A DNA stretch of 64,000 bases from Billgrantia kenyensis (GTDB lineage Bacteria > Pseudomonadota > Gammaproteobacteria > Pseudomonadales > Halomonadaceae): the NCBI RefSeq assembly GCF_013697085.1, contig NZ_JACEFT010000003.1, forward strand, positions 62,001 through 126,000, in the 5' to 3' direction. The translations under genes were made by a program, and so were the position numbers. Below the pieces are notes generated by a model that was not told where the DNA came from, searched no databases, and was given only the letters and a program-made list of their open reading frames with translations. Of this stretch, positions 54,861 to 64,000 are shown in pieces. Positions within the stretch are counted from its first letter, which is position 1, and each line of letters begins with the position of its first letter.

Positions 54861-55897
54861 CCCTGCTGGCTACGCTTCTCGAGGCGCGCAAGGCGACGCG
54901 CCATGTCATCGAGCTGCTTGAAGCGCACGGCGTTCTTGCGCCATTGGCCATTGCTCATGGCGCCGGTTCCCGAGGAGTAGACACCCGGCTCATGGATCGA
55001 GTTGGTCACCAGGCTCATGCCGGTGACGTGTACGCCATCGCAGATCGTCAGGTGACCCGAGAGCCCTACGCCCCCGCCCAGCATGCAGTTCTTGCCGACA
55101 TGGGTCGAGCCGGCGATACCGACACAGCCGGCGAGCGCCGAATGGTCGCCAATATGCACGTTGTGGGCGATCTGTACCTGACTGTCGATCTTGACGTCAT
55201 TGCCGATCACCGTGTCCTCGAGTGCGCCACGGTCGATGCTGGAACAACTACCCACCTCGACATCATCACCCAGCACTACCCCGCCGAGCTGCGCGATCTT
55301 GTGCCAGCGGCTGCCGTCATGGGCGAAGCCAAAGCCGTCCCCGCCTATCACGCAGCCGCTATGCAGGATGGCCCGCGCACCGATGATCACGCCGTGACAA
55401 ACGGTAGCGTTGGGATGCAGCCGCGAGCCGCTGCCGATGCGCGCTCCCGCACCGATGACACAGCCGGCGCCGACCACGACATCGTCGCCCAGCACCACCC
55501 CGGCTTCAATCACGGCATTGGGCCCGACCTCGACCCGCTCGCCCAAGGCCACATCCTCGGCTACCACTGCCGAGGAGTGGATGCCTCCCGGCGACGCCGC
55601 CAGCATCGGATCGAACAGCTGTGACAAGTGCGCGTAACCCAGGTAGGGATTATCGAGCTCCAGGCGGGGCACCGAACAGTCGGCCGCATGCTCGGGGTGC
55701 AGCAGTACGGCACCGGCCCTCGTCTTGGCCAGGTCCTTCACATAGGAGCGGTTGGCAACGAAGGCCACCTGGTCAGGTTGGGCCTCCTTGAGAGTGGCAA
55801 GACCCCTGACTTGGCGACTGCCATCACCAACCAGGCGGGCACCGAGCCGTTCAGCCAGTTCGTCGAGGGTGAATGTCGGGGTAGCAGGGTGCGTCAT
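54857..55897 (-). CDS. lpxD: UDP-3-O-(3-hydroxyacyl)glucosamine N-acyltransferase
   Basis: The start is set at [20 protein letters not shown] (55897), giving 346 residues. It performs the third step of lipid A synthesis. An N-terminal uridine-binding domain (about 1-105) is followed by a long left-handed beta-helix of hexapeptide repeats, with the catalytic His region [22 protein letters not shown]-terminal helical extension follows. It sits after skp and before the fabZ promoter. Confidence 0.96.
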   Translation of the reverse strand: MTHPATPTFTLDELAERLGARLVGDGSRQVRGLATLKEAQPDQVAFVANRSYVKDLAKTRAGAVLLHPEHAADCSVPRLELDNPYLGYAHLSQLFDPMLAASPGGIHSSAVVAEDVALGERVEVGPNAVIEAGVVLGDDVVVGAGCVIGAGARIGSGSRLHPNATVCHGVIIGARAILHSGCVIGGDGFGFAHDGSRWHKIAQLGGVVLGDDVEVGSCSSIDRGALEDTVIGNDVKIDSQVQIAHNVHIGDHSALAGCVGIAGSTHVGKNCMLGGGVGLSGHLTICDGVHVTGMSLVTNSIHEPGVYSSGTGAMSNGQWRKNAVRFKQLDDMARRLARLEKRSQQG

Positions 55898-55942
55898 GGA
55901 AACCCGTTTCAGTGACGAGCGGCAGCTTCCTGCCGCCATGGT

Positions 55943-56449
55943 TCAATTGAGTGAATTGAGAATCTCGAGGACTTCACCCGTCACGTTGGGCAGGTCCCGC
56001 TCGGAGTGCAGCACACCCTGGGGCTCCACCAGCACCTGGATGCCATGCCGGGAGATGACCTGCTCCACTGCCTGTTCGAGCTTGGGCTCGGCCTGCTGCA
56101 GGAATTCCTGCTCGGCGCGCATCTGCGCCTCCATGATCTGGCCGCGCAGCTGCTCGAAGCGACTGCCCTTCTGCTGGAACTCCTGAATCAGAGCCTGACG
56201 CTCGGCATCAGGCAGGTTGCCCCCCTCCTGCTGCAGCCGCTGCTGCAGCCGCGACAGCTCCTGCCCCAGCGATTCCGCCTCCTGCTGCTGTCCGGAAAGG
56301 CGGTTCTCGAGCTCTTGCATCGAGCGCTGCGCCGAATCCGAGGAAAGCAGCGCCCCGCGCCAGTCGAGGACGGCAACCTCGGCCGAGTAGGCCGGAGTGG
56401 CCAGAGCGGCGAACAGACCCAGACACAGTAAGACAGTCAACTTGCGCAT
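55943..56449 (-). CDS. skp: Periplasmic chaperone Skp (OmpH)
   Basis: The ATG at 56449 has AGGA upstream and gives 168 residues. A signal peptide (MRKLTVLLCLGLFAALATPA, cleaved after YSA) is followed by EVAVLDWRGALLSSDSAQR, the conserved body strand and helix, and a long Gln- and Glu-rich coiled coil (about 45-130) that forms the tentacles of the trimer. It holds unfolded outer-membrane proteins for BamA, whose gene lies 25 bases upstream. Confidence 0.94.
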   Translation of the reverse strand: MRKLTVLLCLGLFAALATPAYSAEVAVLDWRGALLSSDSAQRSMQELENRLSGQQQEAESLGQELSRLQQRLQQEGGNLPDAERQALIQEFQQKGSRFEQLRGQIMEAQMRAEQEFLQQAEPKLEQAVEQVISRHGIQVLVEPQGVLHSERDLPNVTGEVLEILNSLN

Positions 56450-56474
56450 GCAAAATTCCTCTTGGCGGGCCGAC

Positions 56475-58814
56475 TCAGAATGTCTGGCCCAGCGAGAACT
56501 GGAAGAACTGGGTATCGTCGCCGCTCTTGTCGTTGAGTGGCTCGGCAATGCTGAAGGTCAGCGGTCCCACCGGGGTCAGCCAGGAGAGCCCCACACCGAT
56601 GCTGTAGCGCAGTTCGCCGAGATCGACGCCTGACGAGCAGCGCGACGGACCGTCCCCTTCCATGACCGGGTAACAGTTGGTCAGGAAGGTGTTGCCGGCG
56701 TCGAGGAAGAAACCGGTCTGCAGGGTGCGCTGGTCTTCGACGAAGGGCAGCGGGAAGAGCAGCTCGGCACTGCCTTCGATCAGTACGTTGCCGCCCAGGG
56801 TACGATCTCGACCGGCCTCACGGGGCGTGGTGCGCTCACCCAGGGTATTGGCGGTGAAACCCCGCACCGAGCCGAGGCCGCCGGCGAAGAAGTTCTCGTA
56901 GAACGGATAGGGGTCGCTGCCGATGCTGTCGGCGTAGCCCAGGGTGGTGCCGAACTTGAGCGCCCAAGTCTCCTCCTCGTTGAGGGCGAAGAGCTGCTGG
57001 GCGCGAGCACGCAGCTTGTAGTAGTCGGCGTCGCTGCCCGGGGCCGCGGTCTCCAGTGCAAGGCGCTGGTAGTTGCCCGAGGTGGGCATGATGCCGCGGT
57101 TGAGATTGTTGCGCGTCCAGCTCGCCGTGAGTTTGAGACTCTGGGCATTGCTGCCCTGCTCATCGACGTAGCGCACGATCTCGGAAGCGGTATCGCGGTA
57201 GGTCTTGACAGTCAGGTCCTCGATGCTGGCGCCGAAATTGAGTCGCGACAGCTCGCTGACCGGGTAGCCGAAGTTGATCCCCGCGCCGTAGGCATCGGTG
57301 GAGTAGGTCGAGATGTCGGAATCTTCGTAGTCGGTTTCGCGATAGAAGAGATTATAGCCGCGCGAGATACCGTCCAGCGTCCAGTAGGGGTCGGTGAAGC
57401 CGAAGTTCACGCTGGTGAAGGTGTCGCTGCGCTGGGCTCCGACGTTGACGCGATTGCCGGTTCCCAGGAAGTTGTTCTGGGCCAGCGACGCGCCGTAGAT
57501 CACCCCGGCACTCTGGGAGAAGCCGACACTCGCCGAGATCGAGCCGGATGGCTGCTCCTCGACGGTATAGGTCACATCCAGCTTGTCCGGCTCGCCGGCC
57601 ACGGGCTGGGTCTCCACGTCCACCTGGCGGAAGAAGCCCAGGCGCTCCAGGCGCCGGCGCGACTGGCTGATCGAATCCGTCGAGGCCGGCGCGCCCTCCA
57701 TCTGGATCATCTCGCGACGCAGCACCTCGTCCTGGGTGCTGGTGTTGCCGATGAAGCTGATGCGCCGCACGTAGGCCCTGCGACCGGCGTCGACATTGAA
57801 GGTGAGGTCCACCGTGCCATCGGCACGCGGCTCGGGGATGCCCTCGACCCGGGCGAAGGCGAAGCCTTCGGCACCCAGGCGTGAGCGAATCGCCTCGCTG
57901 GAAGCGGTGACGTCGCGGCGCGAGAAGATCTCGCCACTATCCAGCTGCAGCAGGTTTCTTGCCTCACGCTCGCTGATTTGCAAGTCGCCGACGAAGCCGA
58001 CGTCACCCAGGCGGTACTGGCTTCCCTCATCGACGTTGATGGTGACGAAGATCTGGGACTTGTCCGGGCTGATCGAAACCTGGGTGGAGGTAATGTTGAA
58101 ATTGACGTAGCCGCGGTCGAGATAGAAGGAGCGCAGGCGCTCCAGGTCGCCGGCCAGCGCCTCACGGGAGTACTCGTCGCGGGAAAACCAGCCGAAGATA
58201 CGCCCGGGGCGGTCATTGAGCTCGAACACATCGCGCAGCTCGTCGTCGTCGAACTGGCGGTTTCCGACGATGTTGATCTGGCGGATCTTGGCCACCGCGC
58301 CTTCGTTGATCTCGATGTCGACCTGGACACGGCCCTCATCGATCTCGCGCACGTTGGTCTCGATACGGGCGCTGTAGCGCCCCTGGGCCTGGTAAACGCC
58401 CTCGAGCTCGCGCTGGATGTCCTCCAGAGTGGAGAGCTGCAGCACCTGGCCCTCGGCCAGACCACCTTCGCGCAAGCCTGTGCGCAGGTCCTCCTCCGAG
58501 AGCCGCCGGTTGCCGCTGATGTTCAAGCGCGAGATGGTCGGACGCTCGACCACCTGGATGACCAGCACGTCGCCATCGCGGGCAAGTTGGATGTCGTCGA
58601 ACAGGCCGGTGGCGAACAGGCTCTGCGCCGCCTCGGCAAGCTCACGATCATCCACCTGATCTCGTGCGCTGATGGGGAAGGCGTTGAAGACCGAGGCGGC
58701 GGATACCCGCTGCAGCCCTTCCACGCGAATGTCCGATACTTCGAAAGATTGGGCCAGCACTGTACTGGAACTGGCCAGCAGCAGTGCCGCCAATCCAAGG
58801 TGTTTGATTTTCAT
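56475..58814 (-). CDS. bamA: Outer-membrane protein assembly factor BamA
   Basis: The ATG at 58814 gives 779 residues and opens a signal peptide (MKIKHLGLAALLLASSSTVL, cleaved after LAQ or nearby). Five POTRA domains occupy about 22-420 (FEVSDIRVEGLQRVS begins the first). The C-terminal 16-strand barrel contains the lid-lock type VRGF motif (GGLGSVRGFTANTLG) and ends in a phenylalanine (QFSLGQTF), the outer-membrane targeting signal. It is the core of the Bam machine. Confidence 0.97.
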   Translation of the reverse strand: MKIKHLGLAALLLASSSTVLAQSFEVSDIRVEGLQRVSAASVFNAFPISARDQVDDRELAEAAQSLFATGLFDDIQLARDGDVLVIQVVERPTISRLNISGNRRLSEEDLRTGLREGGLAEGQVLQLSTLEDIQRELEGVYQAQGRYSARIETNVREIDEGRVQVDIEINEGAVAKIRQINIVGNRQFDDDELRDVFELNDRPGRIFGWFSRDEYSREALAGDLERLRSFYLDRGYVNFNITSTQVSISPDKSQIFVTINVDEGSQYRLGDVGFVGDLQISEREARNLLQLDSGEIFSRRDVTASSEAIRSRLGAEGFAFARVEGIPEPRADGTVDLTFNVDAGRRAYVRRISFIGNTSTQDEVLRREMIQMEGAPASTDSISQSRRRLERLGFFRQVDVETQPVAGEPDKLDVTYTVEEQPSGSISASVGFSQSAGVIYGASLAQNNFLGTGNRVNVGAQRSDTFTSVNFGFTDPYWTLDGISRGYNLFYRETDYEDSDISTYSTDAYGAGINFGYPVSELSRLNFGASIEDLTVKTYRDTASEIVRYVDEQGSNAQSLKLTASWTRNNLNRGIMPTSGNYQRLALETAAPGSDADYYKLRARAQQLFALNEEETWALKFGTTLGYADSIGSDPYPFYENFFAGGLGSVRGFTANTLGERTTPREAGRDRTLGGNVLIEGSAELLFPLPFVEDQRTLQTGFFLDAGNTFLTNCYPVMEGDGPSRCSSGVDLGELRYSIGVGLSWLTPVGPLTFSIAEPLNDKSGDDTQFFQFSLGQTF

Positions 58815-58861
58815 GCAGTCGCTTCGCTCGCGTTGATCCGCCTGCCTGTCCAGACAGGCAC

Positions 58862-58889
58862 CATATACATATGTGCGGGTGACTGACAA
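58862..58889 (-). promoter_or_regulatory. bamA: Putative promoter of bamA-skp-lpxD
   Basis: TTGTCA (58884-58889), 16 bases, then TATATG (58862-58867), on the minus strand, 48 bases before the bamA ATG. The -35 is good, the -10 fair. No sigma-E type GGAACTT was found. A hairpin TGCCTGTC-TG-GACAGGCA lies between the promoter and the gene. Confidence 0.5.
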
Positions 58890-58908
58890 GGCGAAGCCCA
58901 GCTTCGCC
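58890..58908 (-). terminator. Terminator after rseP
   Basis: A perfect 8-bp stem GGCGAAGC / GCTTCGCC with loop TGG is followed by TTGTC. It starts 26 bases past the rseP stop and directly abuts the putative bamA promoter. Confidence 0.7.
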
Positions 58909-58933
58909 GCCTTCGCCCCTTCCGGGACGCTCG

Positions 58934-60292
58934 CTACCAGAGCCGCATCAGGTCGAAAAATAGCGCCATCAACATCAGCATGCCGACCAATGCCAGGCCG
59001 ATACGCAGCCCTATTGCCTGGGTTCGCTCGGACACCGGTCGCCCGCGAACCGCTTCGACAAAATAATAAAGCAGATGCCCGCCATCGAGCACCGGGATCG
59101 GCAGCAGATTCAACACTGCCAGACTGATCGAGAGATAGGCCAGGAAACTGACGAAACTCTCGAGCCCCGTGCGGGCCGTATCCCCCGCCAGCTGGGCGAT
59201 GGTGATGGGCCCGGACAGGTTGGTCGGCGAAATCAGCCCCACCAGCATCTTGCGGATGGCGTCGACGGTGAGCAGCGTCATTTCACCGGTACGACTCATG
59301 GCCTGGCCGACGGCCGCCACGGGCCCATAGCGAATCTCGCGGCGATACTCCTCGGGCCACTCCACCGGCTCGACACCGGCCCCCACGTAGCCGATGGCGC
59401 CGCCCGTCTCGAGCTCGCGGGAGCCCGGCGCGAGCGTCAGTTGACGGCGCTCGCCGTCGCGCTCTACCTCGAGCTCCAGCGTCTCGCCGGGGCTGGCGCG
59501 CACCACGCTGACGAAGTCCATCCACTCATCGATGGGCGTGCCGTTCACCGCCAGCACCCGGTCGCCGGCCTCGAGTCCCGCCTCGGCCGCCGCCTCGCCG
59601 GGCAGGATCTGCCCCAGCACCGCCGGGAAGCGCGGCTGCCAGGGCGTGATGCCAAGCGTGGGCAGCGGCTGGGGCGGATCCTGGCGCACCAGGTAGTCCT
59701 GTACCGGCAAGCGGTACGTGCTCGGGTCGCTGGCAGCATCGTCGCGCGCCAGGAGCTCCAGTTCGCCGCTATGGCCTATATGTGCGATCAGGCGCAGGTT
59801 GATCTCGTCCCAGGAACGCACGGGGTTGCCCTGTACCGCGACGATCTCCTGACCGCCCTGCAGGCCGCTGCGGGCTGCCGGCGAGTCGGGTGCCACCTCG
59901 CCTACCACCGGGGCCACTGTCGTGGTGCCGGCGACGAACAGCGCCCAGTAGGCGACGATGGCGAGCAGGAAGTTGGCCAGCGGGCCGGCCGCGACGATGG
60001 CGATACGCTGCCACACTGTCTTGCGATTGAACGTCTCGTGGAGCTGCTCGTCGGGCACCGGTGCCTCGCGCTCGTCGAGCATCTTGACGTAGCCGCCGAG
60101 AGGAATCGCCGCCACGGCGAACTCCGTCCCGTGACGATCGACGCGGGACCAGATCGGCTTGCCGAAGCCCACCGAGAAGCGCAGCACCTTCACGCCGCAA
60201 CGGCGCGCTACCCAGTAATGACCATACTCGTGGAAGGTGATCAGCACCCCCAGCACCACGATGACGGCCAGCACGTTCTGGATCAGGCCCAA
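58934..60292 (-). CDS. rseP: Site-2 intramembrane protease RseP (TTG start)
   Basis: The start is placed at TTG 60292, six bases after AAGGAG, which gives 452 residues. The zinc motif HEYGH is then at 21-25, one residue off E. coli RseP (22-26). An upstream TTG frame (60313) lacks such a site. The third zinc ligand is in PIPVLDGGHLL. Four transmembrane helices and two tandem PDZ domains (about 110-280) are present. RseP cleaves RseA in the sigma-E response and clears signal peptides. It lies between dxr and bamA. Confidence 0.95.
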   Translation of the reverse strand: MGLIQNVLAVIVVLGVLITFHEYGHYWVARRCGVKVLRFSVGFGKPIWSRVDRHGTEFAVAAIPLGGYVKMLDEREAPVPDEQLHETFNRKTVWQRIAIVAAGPLANFLLAIVAYWALFVAGTTTVAPVVGEVAPDSPAARSGLQGGQEIVAVQGNPVRSWDEINLRLIAHIGHSGELELLARDDAASDPSTYRLPVQDYLVRQDPPQPLPTLGITPWQPRFPAVLGQILPGEAAAEAGLEAGDRVLAVNGTPIDEWMDFVSVVRASPGETLELEVERDGERRQLTLAPGSRELETGGAIGYVGAGVEPVEWPEEYRREIRYGPVAAVGQAMSRTGEMTLLTVDAIRKMLVGLISPTNLSGPITIAQLAGDTARTGLESFVSFLAYLSISLAVLNLLPIPVLDGGHLLYYFVEAVRGRPVSERTQAIGLRIGLALVGMLMLMALFFDLMRLW

Positions 60293-60337
60293 GTCAGTCT
60301 CCTTGAAATGCAACCATGTCGGCTCACGAGAGCCGAC

Positions 60338-61531
60338 TCAACGTCTATCCAACCGCGAGCGTGCTGCCTCACGTGCACGGGCATCGGCAGCGAGAAGCGT
60401 CTCCAGGTCGTCACCGACCTCGACGGGCAGGCTCTCGAGCACCTCTCCTACCAGCTCACCAATGCCGGGAAAGCTCAGCCGGCCCGCCAGGAAAGCCTCG
60501 ACGGCCACCTCGTTGGCGCCATTGAGTATCGCCGGAGCCGTCCCCCCTGCCTGCATCGCCTCCCGCGCCAGGCGCAGGCAGGGAAAAGCCGACTCGTCGG
60601 GTGCTTCGAAGTCGAGCCGGGCGATCTGGAACAGGTCCAACGCCTCGACGCCGGCATCGATGCGCTCCGGCCAGGCCAACCCGTAGGCGATGGGGGTGCG
60701 CATATCGGGGTTCCCCAGCTGCGCCAGCACCGACCCGTCACTGTAGGCCGCCATGGAGTGAATCACGCTCTGCGGGTGCACCACCACCTGCACCTGCTCG
60801 GGCCTGGCGTCGAACAGCCAGCACGCCTCGATCAGCTCGAGCCCCTTGTTCATCAAGGTCGCGCTATCCACCGAAATCTTGCGCCCCATCGACCAGTTGG
60901 GGTGGGCGCAGGCCTGCTCCGGCGTCACCGTAGCCAGGCGCTCGGGCGTCCAGCCGCGGAAGGGGCCGCCGGATGCGGTCAGCAGCAGCTGGGTCACGCC
61001 ATGACGGGACAAACCGCCTCGGTGCTCGGGTGGTAGACACTGGTAGATGGCATTATGTTCGGAATCGATCGGCAACAAGGTGGCACCGTGACGCGCAACG
61101 GCATCCATGAACAGCGCGCCGGACATTACCAGCGCCTCCTTGTTGGCCAGCAGCACGCGCTTGCCGGCACGCACCGCGGCCAGCGTCGGCAGCAAGCCCG
61201 CGGCGCCGACGATAGCTGCCATCACCACGTCGACCTCGGCGGCGCTGGCTGCCTCGACCAGCGCGGCTTCGCCGGCGCGCACCTCGGTGGCCAGCCCCGC
61301 ATGAGAGAGGCAATCACGCAGCCACGCCGCATCACGCTCTTCGGCAAGCACCGCCACGCTGGGGTGGTGCACGAGGCACTGTGTCAGCAGTCCCTCTCGA
61401 GAGCAATGCGCGGTCAGGGCGTGCACCTGATAGCGGTCGGGATGGCGAGCGATCACGTCCAGGGTACTGGTGCCGATGGAGCCGGTCGCACCCAGCACCG
61501 TGACGCGCTGCCGCCGCAGAGGCTCGCTCAT
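60338..61531 (-). CDS. dxr: 1-deoxy-D-xylulose 5-phosphate reductoisomerase
   Basis: This 397-residue enzyme commits to the MEP isoprenoid pathway, making MEP from DXP with NADPH. Motifs are [16 protein letters not shown] near the N-terminus, [13 protein letters not shown], the metal-binding [12 protein letters not shown], and the substrate-binding [18 protein letters not shown]. It begins one base after cdsA, in a uppS-cdsA-dxr-rseP run. Confidence 0.97.
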   Translation of the reverse strand: MSEPLRRQRVTVLGATGSIGTSTLDVIARHPDRYQVHALTAHCSREGLLTQCLVHHPSVAVLAEERDAAWLRDCLSHAGLATEVRAGEAALVEAASAAEVDVVMAAIVGAAGLLPTLAAVRAGKRVLLANKEALVMSGALFMDAVARHGATLLPIDSEHNAIYQCLPPEHRGGLSRHGVTQLLLTASGGPFRGWTPERLATVTPEQACAHPNWSMGRKISVDSATLMNKGLELIEACWLFDARPEQVQVVVHPQSVIHSMAAYSDGSVLAQLGNPDMRTPIAYGLAWPERIDAGVEALDLFQIARLDFEAPDESAFPCLRLAREAMQAGGTAPAILNGANEVAVEAFLAGRLSFPGIGELVGEVLESLPVEVGDDLETLLAADARAREAARSRLDRR

Positions 61532-61532
61532 C

Positions 61533-62333
61533 CTAGAGGACCCCGAGGGAGAGCAGCGCGAACAGCGGCACCGCTGCGGTCAGGCTGTCGATACGGTCGA
61601 GCACGCCGCCGTGGCCCGGAAGCAGGTTGCTGGAGTCCTTGATGCCGCGAAAGCGCTTGAGCATGCTCTCGAACAGGTCGCCGAGCACCGAGACCAGGGT
61701 CACGATGGCCGTCACAACCACCAGGCCCAGGCCAGCCGCCATGCCCAGGCCCTGCCAAATGGCGAACAGCAGTGCCAGCACCAGCGTCACGCCCACACCG
61801 CCGGCCACCCCTTCCCAGGATTTCCCGGGACTGACAGCCGGCGCCAGCTTGCGCCGGCCCCAGGCACGGCCGCAGAAGTAGGCGCCGATGTCCGCCCCCC
61901 ACACCAGCAGCAGCACATAGAGCAGCCAGACACCGCCGGTATCCCGCAGCACGTTGAACCCGACCCAGGCCGGCAGCAGTACCCACAGCCCCATTGCCAG
62001 ACGCACGGCCGTGGATTGCCACTGTTCGCGCTGCGCCGGATAGCGGGTGACCCAGTAGCCATTGAGCGCCCAGCCGCCCACTGCCAACCACAGCGGCCAG
62101 GCCGCCACCGCGGCCCCGAGCGCCCAGAAAGCGCCCATCAGCAGCCCCAGCCCGGCCACCAGCATCAGGCGCCGGCGGCTTTCGGCAACGCCGGACAGGT
62201 TGGTCCACTCCCAGGCAGCCAATAGCACGATGATCCCGGTAAAGGCGGCGAAGGCGCCGCCCGAAAGGCCGAACAGGCCGGCCAGCATCAGCGGCGCAAG
62301 CCACGCCGCCGTTATGATCCGCTGTCTAAGCAC
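61533..62333 (-). CDS. cdsA: Phosphatidate cytidylyltransferase (GTG start)
   Basis: This 266-residue polytopic inner-membrane enzyme makes CDP-diacylglycerol from phosphatidate and CTP. About seven or eight hydrophobic helices are visible. The family signature near the C-terminus reads [20 protein letters not shown], followed by [15 protein letters not shown]. The GTG start at 62333 overlaps the uppS stop by 8 bases. Confidence 0.96.
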   Translation of the reverse strand: MLRQRIITAAWLAPLMLAGLFGLSGGAFAAFTGIIVLLAAWEWTNLSGVAESRRRLMLVAGLGLLMGAFWALGAAVAAWPLWLAVGGWALNGYWVTRYPAQREQWQSTAVRLAMGLWVLLPAWVGFNVLRDTGGVWLLYVLLLVWGADIGAYFCGRAWGRRKLAPAVSPGKSWEGVAGGVGVTLVLALLFAIWQGLGMAAGLGLVVVTAIVTLVSVLGDLFESMLKRFRGIKDSSNLLPGHGGVLDRIDSLTAAVPLFALLSLGVL

Positions 62334-63102
62334 CTTGCGTCTCGATCTGTTCGTCTGTCATTCCGAAGCGGCGCTGCCGCCGACGGAAGTCGTCCACCGC
62401 CAGGTCGAAGGCTTCACCATCGAAATCGGGCCACAGCAGCGGGGTGAAATAGAGTTCGGCATAGGCCATCTGCCACAGCAGGAAATTTGAGATGCGCTGC
62501 TCGCCGCTGGTGCGAATGCACAGGTCCACGGGAGGCTCATCGTCAAGGCAGAGCTCGGACTGAAGCCTGTACTCGTCGATCGCGCCAGGGTCGATCTCGC
62601 CGGCCACGGCCCGTTCGGCCAGGCGCCGCGCCGCCTCCGCGATGTCCCAGCGACCGCCGTAGTTGGCTGCGATCACCAGGTGCATGCGCCGGTTGTCCCG
62701 GGTCAGTGCCTCGGCCTTGTCGATGTATTTCTGGATCGAGGAGGAGAAGGCGCTGCGATCGCCGATCACCGAAAGACGGATGCCGTTGTCATGCAGCTTT
62801 CTCACCTCACGCTTCAGGGCGATCAGGAACAGCTCCATCAGGGCGCTGACCTCGGCTTCGGGGCGGCGCCAGTTTTCGCTGGAAAAGGCGAACAGGGTGA
62901 GGGTCTCGATGCCACGCTCGGCGGCGCGTCGGATGACGGCACGTACGGCCTCGACGCCGGCCCGATGCCCCCGAATGCCGGAGAGTCCACGTGCACGCGC
63001 CCAGCGATTGTTGCCATCCATGATGACCGCCACGTGGCGTGGCAGGTCGTCGCCCGGTGGCTTCGGCGGCATGTTCGATGCAGAGGTCTGCGCTGACGTC
63101 AT
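62326..63102 (-). CDS. uppS: Undecaprenyl diphosphate synthase
   Basis: The ATG at 63102 gives 258 residues. This cis-prenyltransferase makes the C55 carrier lipid for cell-wall synthesis. The catalytic Asp is in HVAVIMDGNNRWARARGL, followed by GHRAGVEAVR, TLFAFSSENWRRP and the C-terminal DLCIRTSGEQRISNFLLWQ. It has normal length. An upstream TTG in frame (63114) is less likely. Confidence 0.96.
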   Translation of the reverse strand: MTSAQTSASNMPPKPPGDDLPRHVAVIMDGNNRWARARGLSGIRGHRAGVEAVRAVIRRAAERGIETLTLFAFSSENWRRPEAEVSALMELFLIALKREVRKLHDNGIRLSVIGDRSAFSSSIQKYIDKAEALTRDNRRMHLVIAANYGGRWDIAEAARRLAERAVAGEIDPGAIDEYRLQSELCLDDEPPVDLCIRTSGEQRISNFLLWQMAYAELYFTPLLWPDFDGEAFDLAVDDFRRRQRRFGMTDEQIETQGA

Positions 63103-63165
63103 GATGTCTCGCAATGGCGGTGGGATGACCGGGCGGGCCTTCAGGCAGGTACCGCCCGGCGCTGC

Positions 63166-63723
63166 TCAGACCTGCATCAGGTCGTGTTCCTTCGCTTCGA
63201 GCTGCTTGTCGATCTCGGCGATGTACTTGTCGGTCAGCTTCTGAATCGCATCCTCGGCGCGGTGCTGCTCGTCTTCGGAGATCTCCTTCTCCTTGAGCAG
63301 GGCCTTGATGTCGTTGTTGGCATCACGGCGCACGTTGCGTACCGCCACCCGGCCATTCTCGGCCTCGGCACGAGCCTGCTTGATATAGCCCTTGCGCGTC
63401 TCCTCGGTGAGCATCGGCATGGGCACGCGAATCACGTTGCCGGCGCTGGCAGGATTCAGGCCCAGGTCCGAAGTCATGATCGCCTTTTCGATCTTGGGCA
63501 CCATGTTCTGCTCCCACGGCACTACCGAAAGCGTGCGGGCATCTTCGACGTTGACCGAAGCGACCTGGTTGAGGGGCACCTGGCTGCCGTAGTACTCCAC
63601 GGTGACCGAATCGAGAATGCTGGAGTGAGCACGCCCGGTACGGATCTTGTTGAAGTTGGCATGAAGGGCATCAAGGCTCTTCTTCATGCGGCTCTCGGCA
63701 TCTTTCTGGATGTCATTGATCAC
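63166..63723 (-). CDS. frr: Ribosome recycling factor
   Basis: This 185-residue factor, with EF-G, splits post-termination ribosomes. It opens [20 protein letters not shown] and has the conserved [30 protein letters not shown] and [16 protein letters not shown] blocks of the three-helix bundle. It sits 4 bases after pyrH, the usual order. Confidence 0.98.
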   Translation of the reverse strand: MINDIQKDAESRMKKSLDALHANFNKIRTGRAHSSILDSVTVEYYGSQVPLNQVASVNVEDARTLSVVPWEQNMVPKIEKAIMTSDLGLNPASAGNVIRVPMPMLTEETRKGYIKQARAEAENGRVAVRNVRRDANNDIKALLKEKEISEDEQHRAEDAIQKLTDKYIAEIDKQLEAKEHDLMQV

Positions 63724-63727
63724 GGTA

Positions 63728-64000
63728 TCAACCTCTGTCTATCAGCGTGCCTTCCTTGCCGCCCACTACCAGGTTCAGCAGGGCGCCCGGCTTGTTCATG
63801 TTGAAGACGCGAACCGGCATGTCATGGTCCCGCACCAGGCAAATCGCGGTCAAATCCATGATGCCGAGCTTCTGGTCCAGCGCATCATCGTAGCTGAGAT
63901 GATCGTACTTGACCGCATCGGCGTGCTTCACCGGATCCTTGTCATAGACACCGTCAACCTTGGTGGCCTTGACCACCACGTCGACGTCGATCTCGATGCC
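63728..64000 (-). CDS. pyrH: Uridylate kinase, C-terminal part (cut by window edge)
   Basis: The frame enters from the right edge and ends at 63728, giving about 90 C-terminal residues. [20 protein letters not shown] is the conserved nucleotide-binding segment of bacterial UMP kinases, and [20 protein letters not shown] follows. PyrH phosphorylates UMP to UDP. It starts the pyrH-frr run. Confidence 0.95.
   Translation of the reverse strand, partial: GIEIDVDVVVKATKVDGVYDKDPVKHADAVKYDHLSYDDALDQKLGIMDLTAICLVRDHDMPVRVFNMNKPGALLNLVVGGKEGTLIDRG

Noticed and set aside
58815-58933. Sigma-E promoter for bamA-skp
   Set aside because: No GGAACTT-N16-TCAAA type match; a sigma-70-like pair fits better.

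Overview
The window is a 64-kb stretch of GC-rich gammaproteobacterial chromosome made almost entirely of housekeeping genes. Gene order over the first half (gltDB, aroKB-pilMNOPQ, mrcA, malic enzyme, rpmE, priA, argS, SPOR protein, hslVU, DUF971, ubiE-ubiJ-ubiB, hisE, tatABC) resembles the equivalent Pseudomonas region. The second half combines a hemB/ppx/rho/ubiD neighbourhood with the conserved envelope cluster pyrH-frr-uppS-cdsA-dxr-rseP-bamA-skp-lpxD-fabZ-lpxA-lpxB-rnhB-dnaE-accA-tilS. Gene content, protein sequences and dispersed repeats suggest a Halomonas-like member of the Halomonadaceae. This assignment is inference from memory, not from a search. No tRNA, rRNA, CRISPR array, insertion sequence or prophage was seen.

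Layout. 1-7 kb: a truncated cupin gene and glutamate synthase (gltB, gltD). 7-17 kb: type IV pilus alignment and secretin genes pilMNOPQ in one translationally coupled run with aroK-aroB, divergent from PBP1A (mrcA) and a DUF481 outer-membrane protein. 17-27 kb: malic enzyme, L31, PriA, ArgS, a SPOR protein, HslVU and DUF971. 27-30 kb: an accessory pair, a chemoreceptor and a periplasmic binding protein, preceded by a good match to a flagellar sigma-28 promoter. 30-35 kb: ubiquinone genes (ubiE, ubiJ, ubiB), hisE and tatABC. 35-45 kb: elbB, hemB, DUF3087, a DAHP synthase with an elaborate leader region, folM-fre-ubiD, rho and a one-domain ppx. 45-64 kb: tilS, accA, dnaE, rnhB, lipid A and fatty acid genes, the Bam/Skp outer-membrane assembly genes, rseP, dxr, cdsA, uppS, frr and the end of pyrH.

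The most interesting region is 38.98-39.60 kb, upstream of the DAHP synthase gene on the minus strand. It holds two unannotated small ORFs with good ribosome binding sites and clustered aromatic codons: Tyr-Trp-Tyr-Trp-Phe in leader 1, and Tyr-Tyr-Gly-Trp-Gly-Tyr-Gly-Trp in leader 2. The first is followed by a perfect 16-bp terminator-like hairpin with a competing 8-bp antiterminator pairing. The second is followed by three overlapping pairings, one of which covers part of the DAHP synthase ribosome binding site. This looks like two attenuators in series, one transcriptional and one translational, for the first step of aromatic amino acid synthesis. A 40-residue membrane protein ORF lies just upstream.

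Other regulatory finds are a two-copy nested inverted repeat with a 33-base core identical at 32 positions (26.2 and 47.8 kb), a long hairpin behind dnaE, a fabZ promoter embedded in the end of lpxD and its terminator, and TTG starts supported by spacing to a Shine-Dalgarno sequence for priA and rseP.
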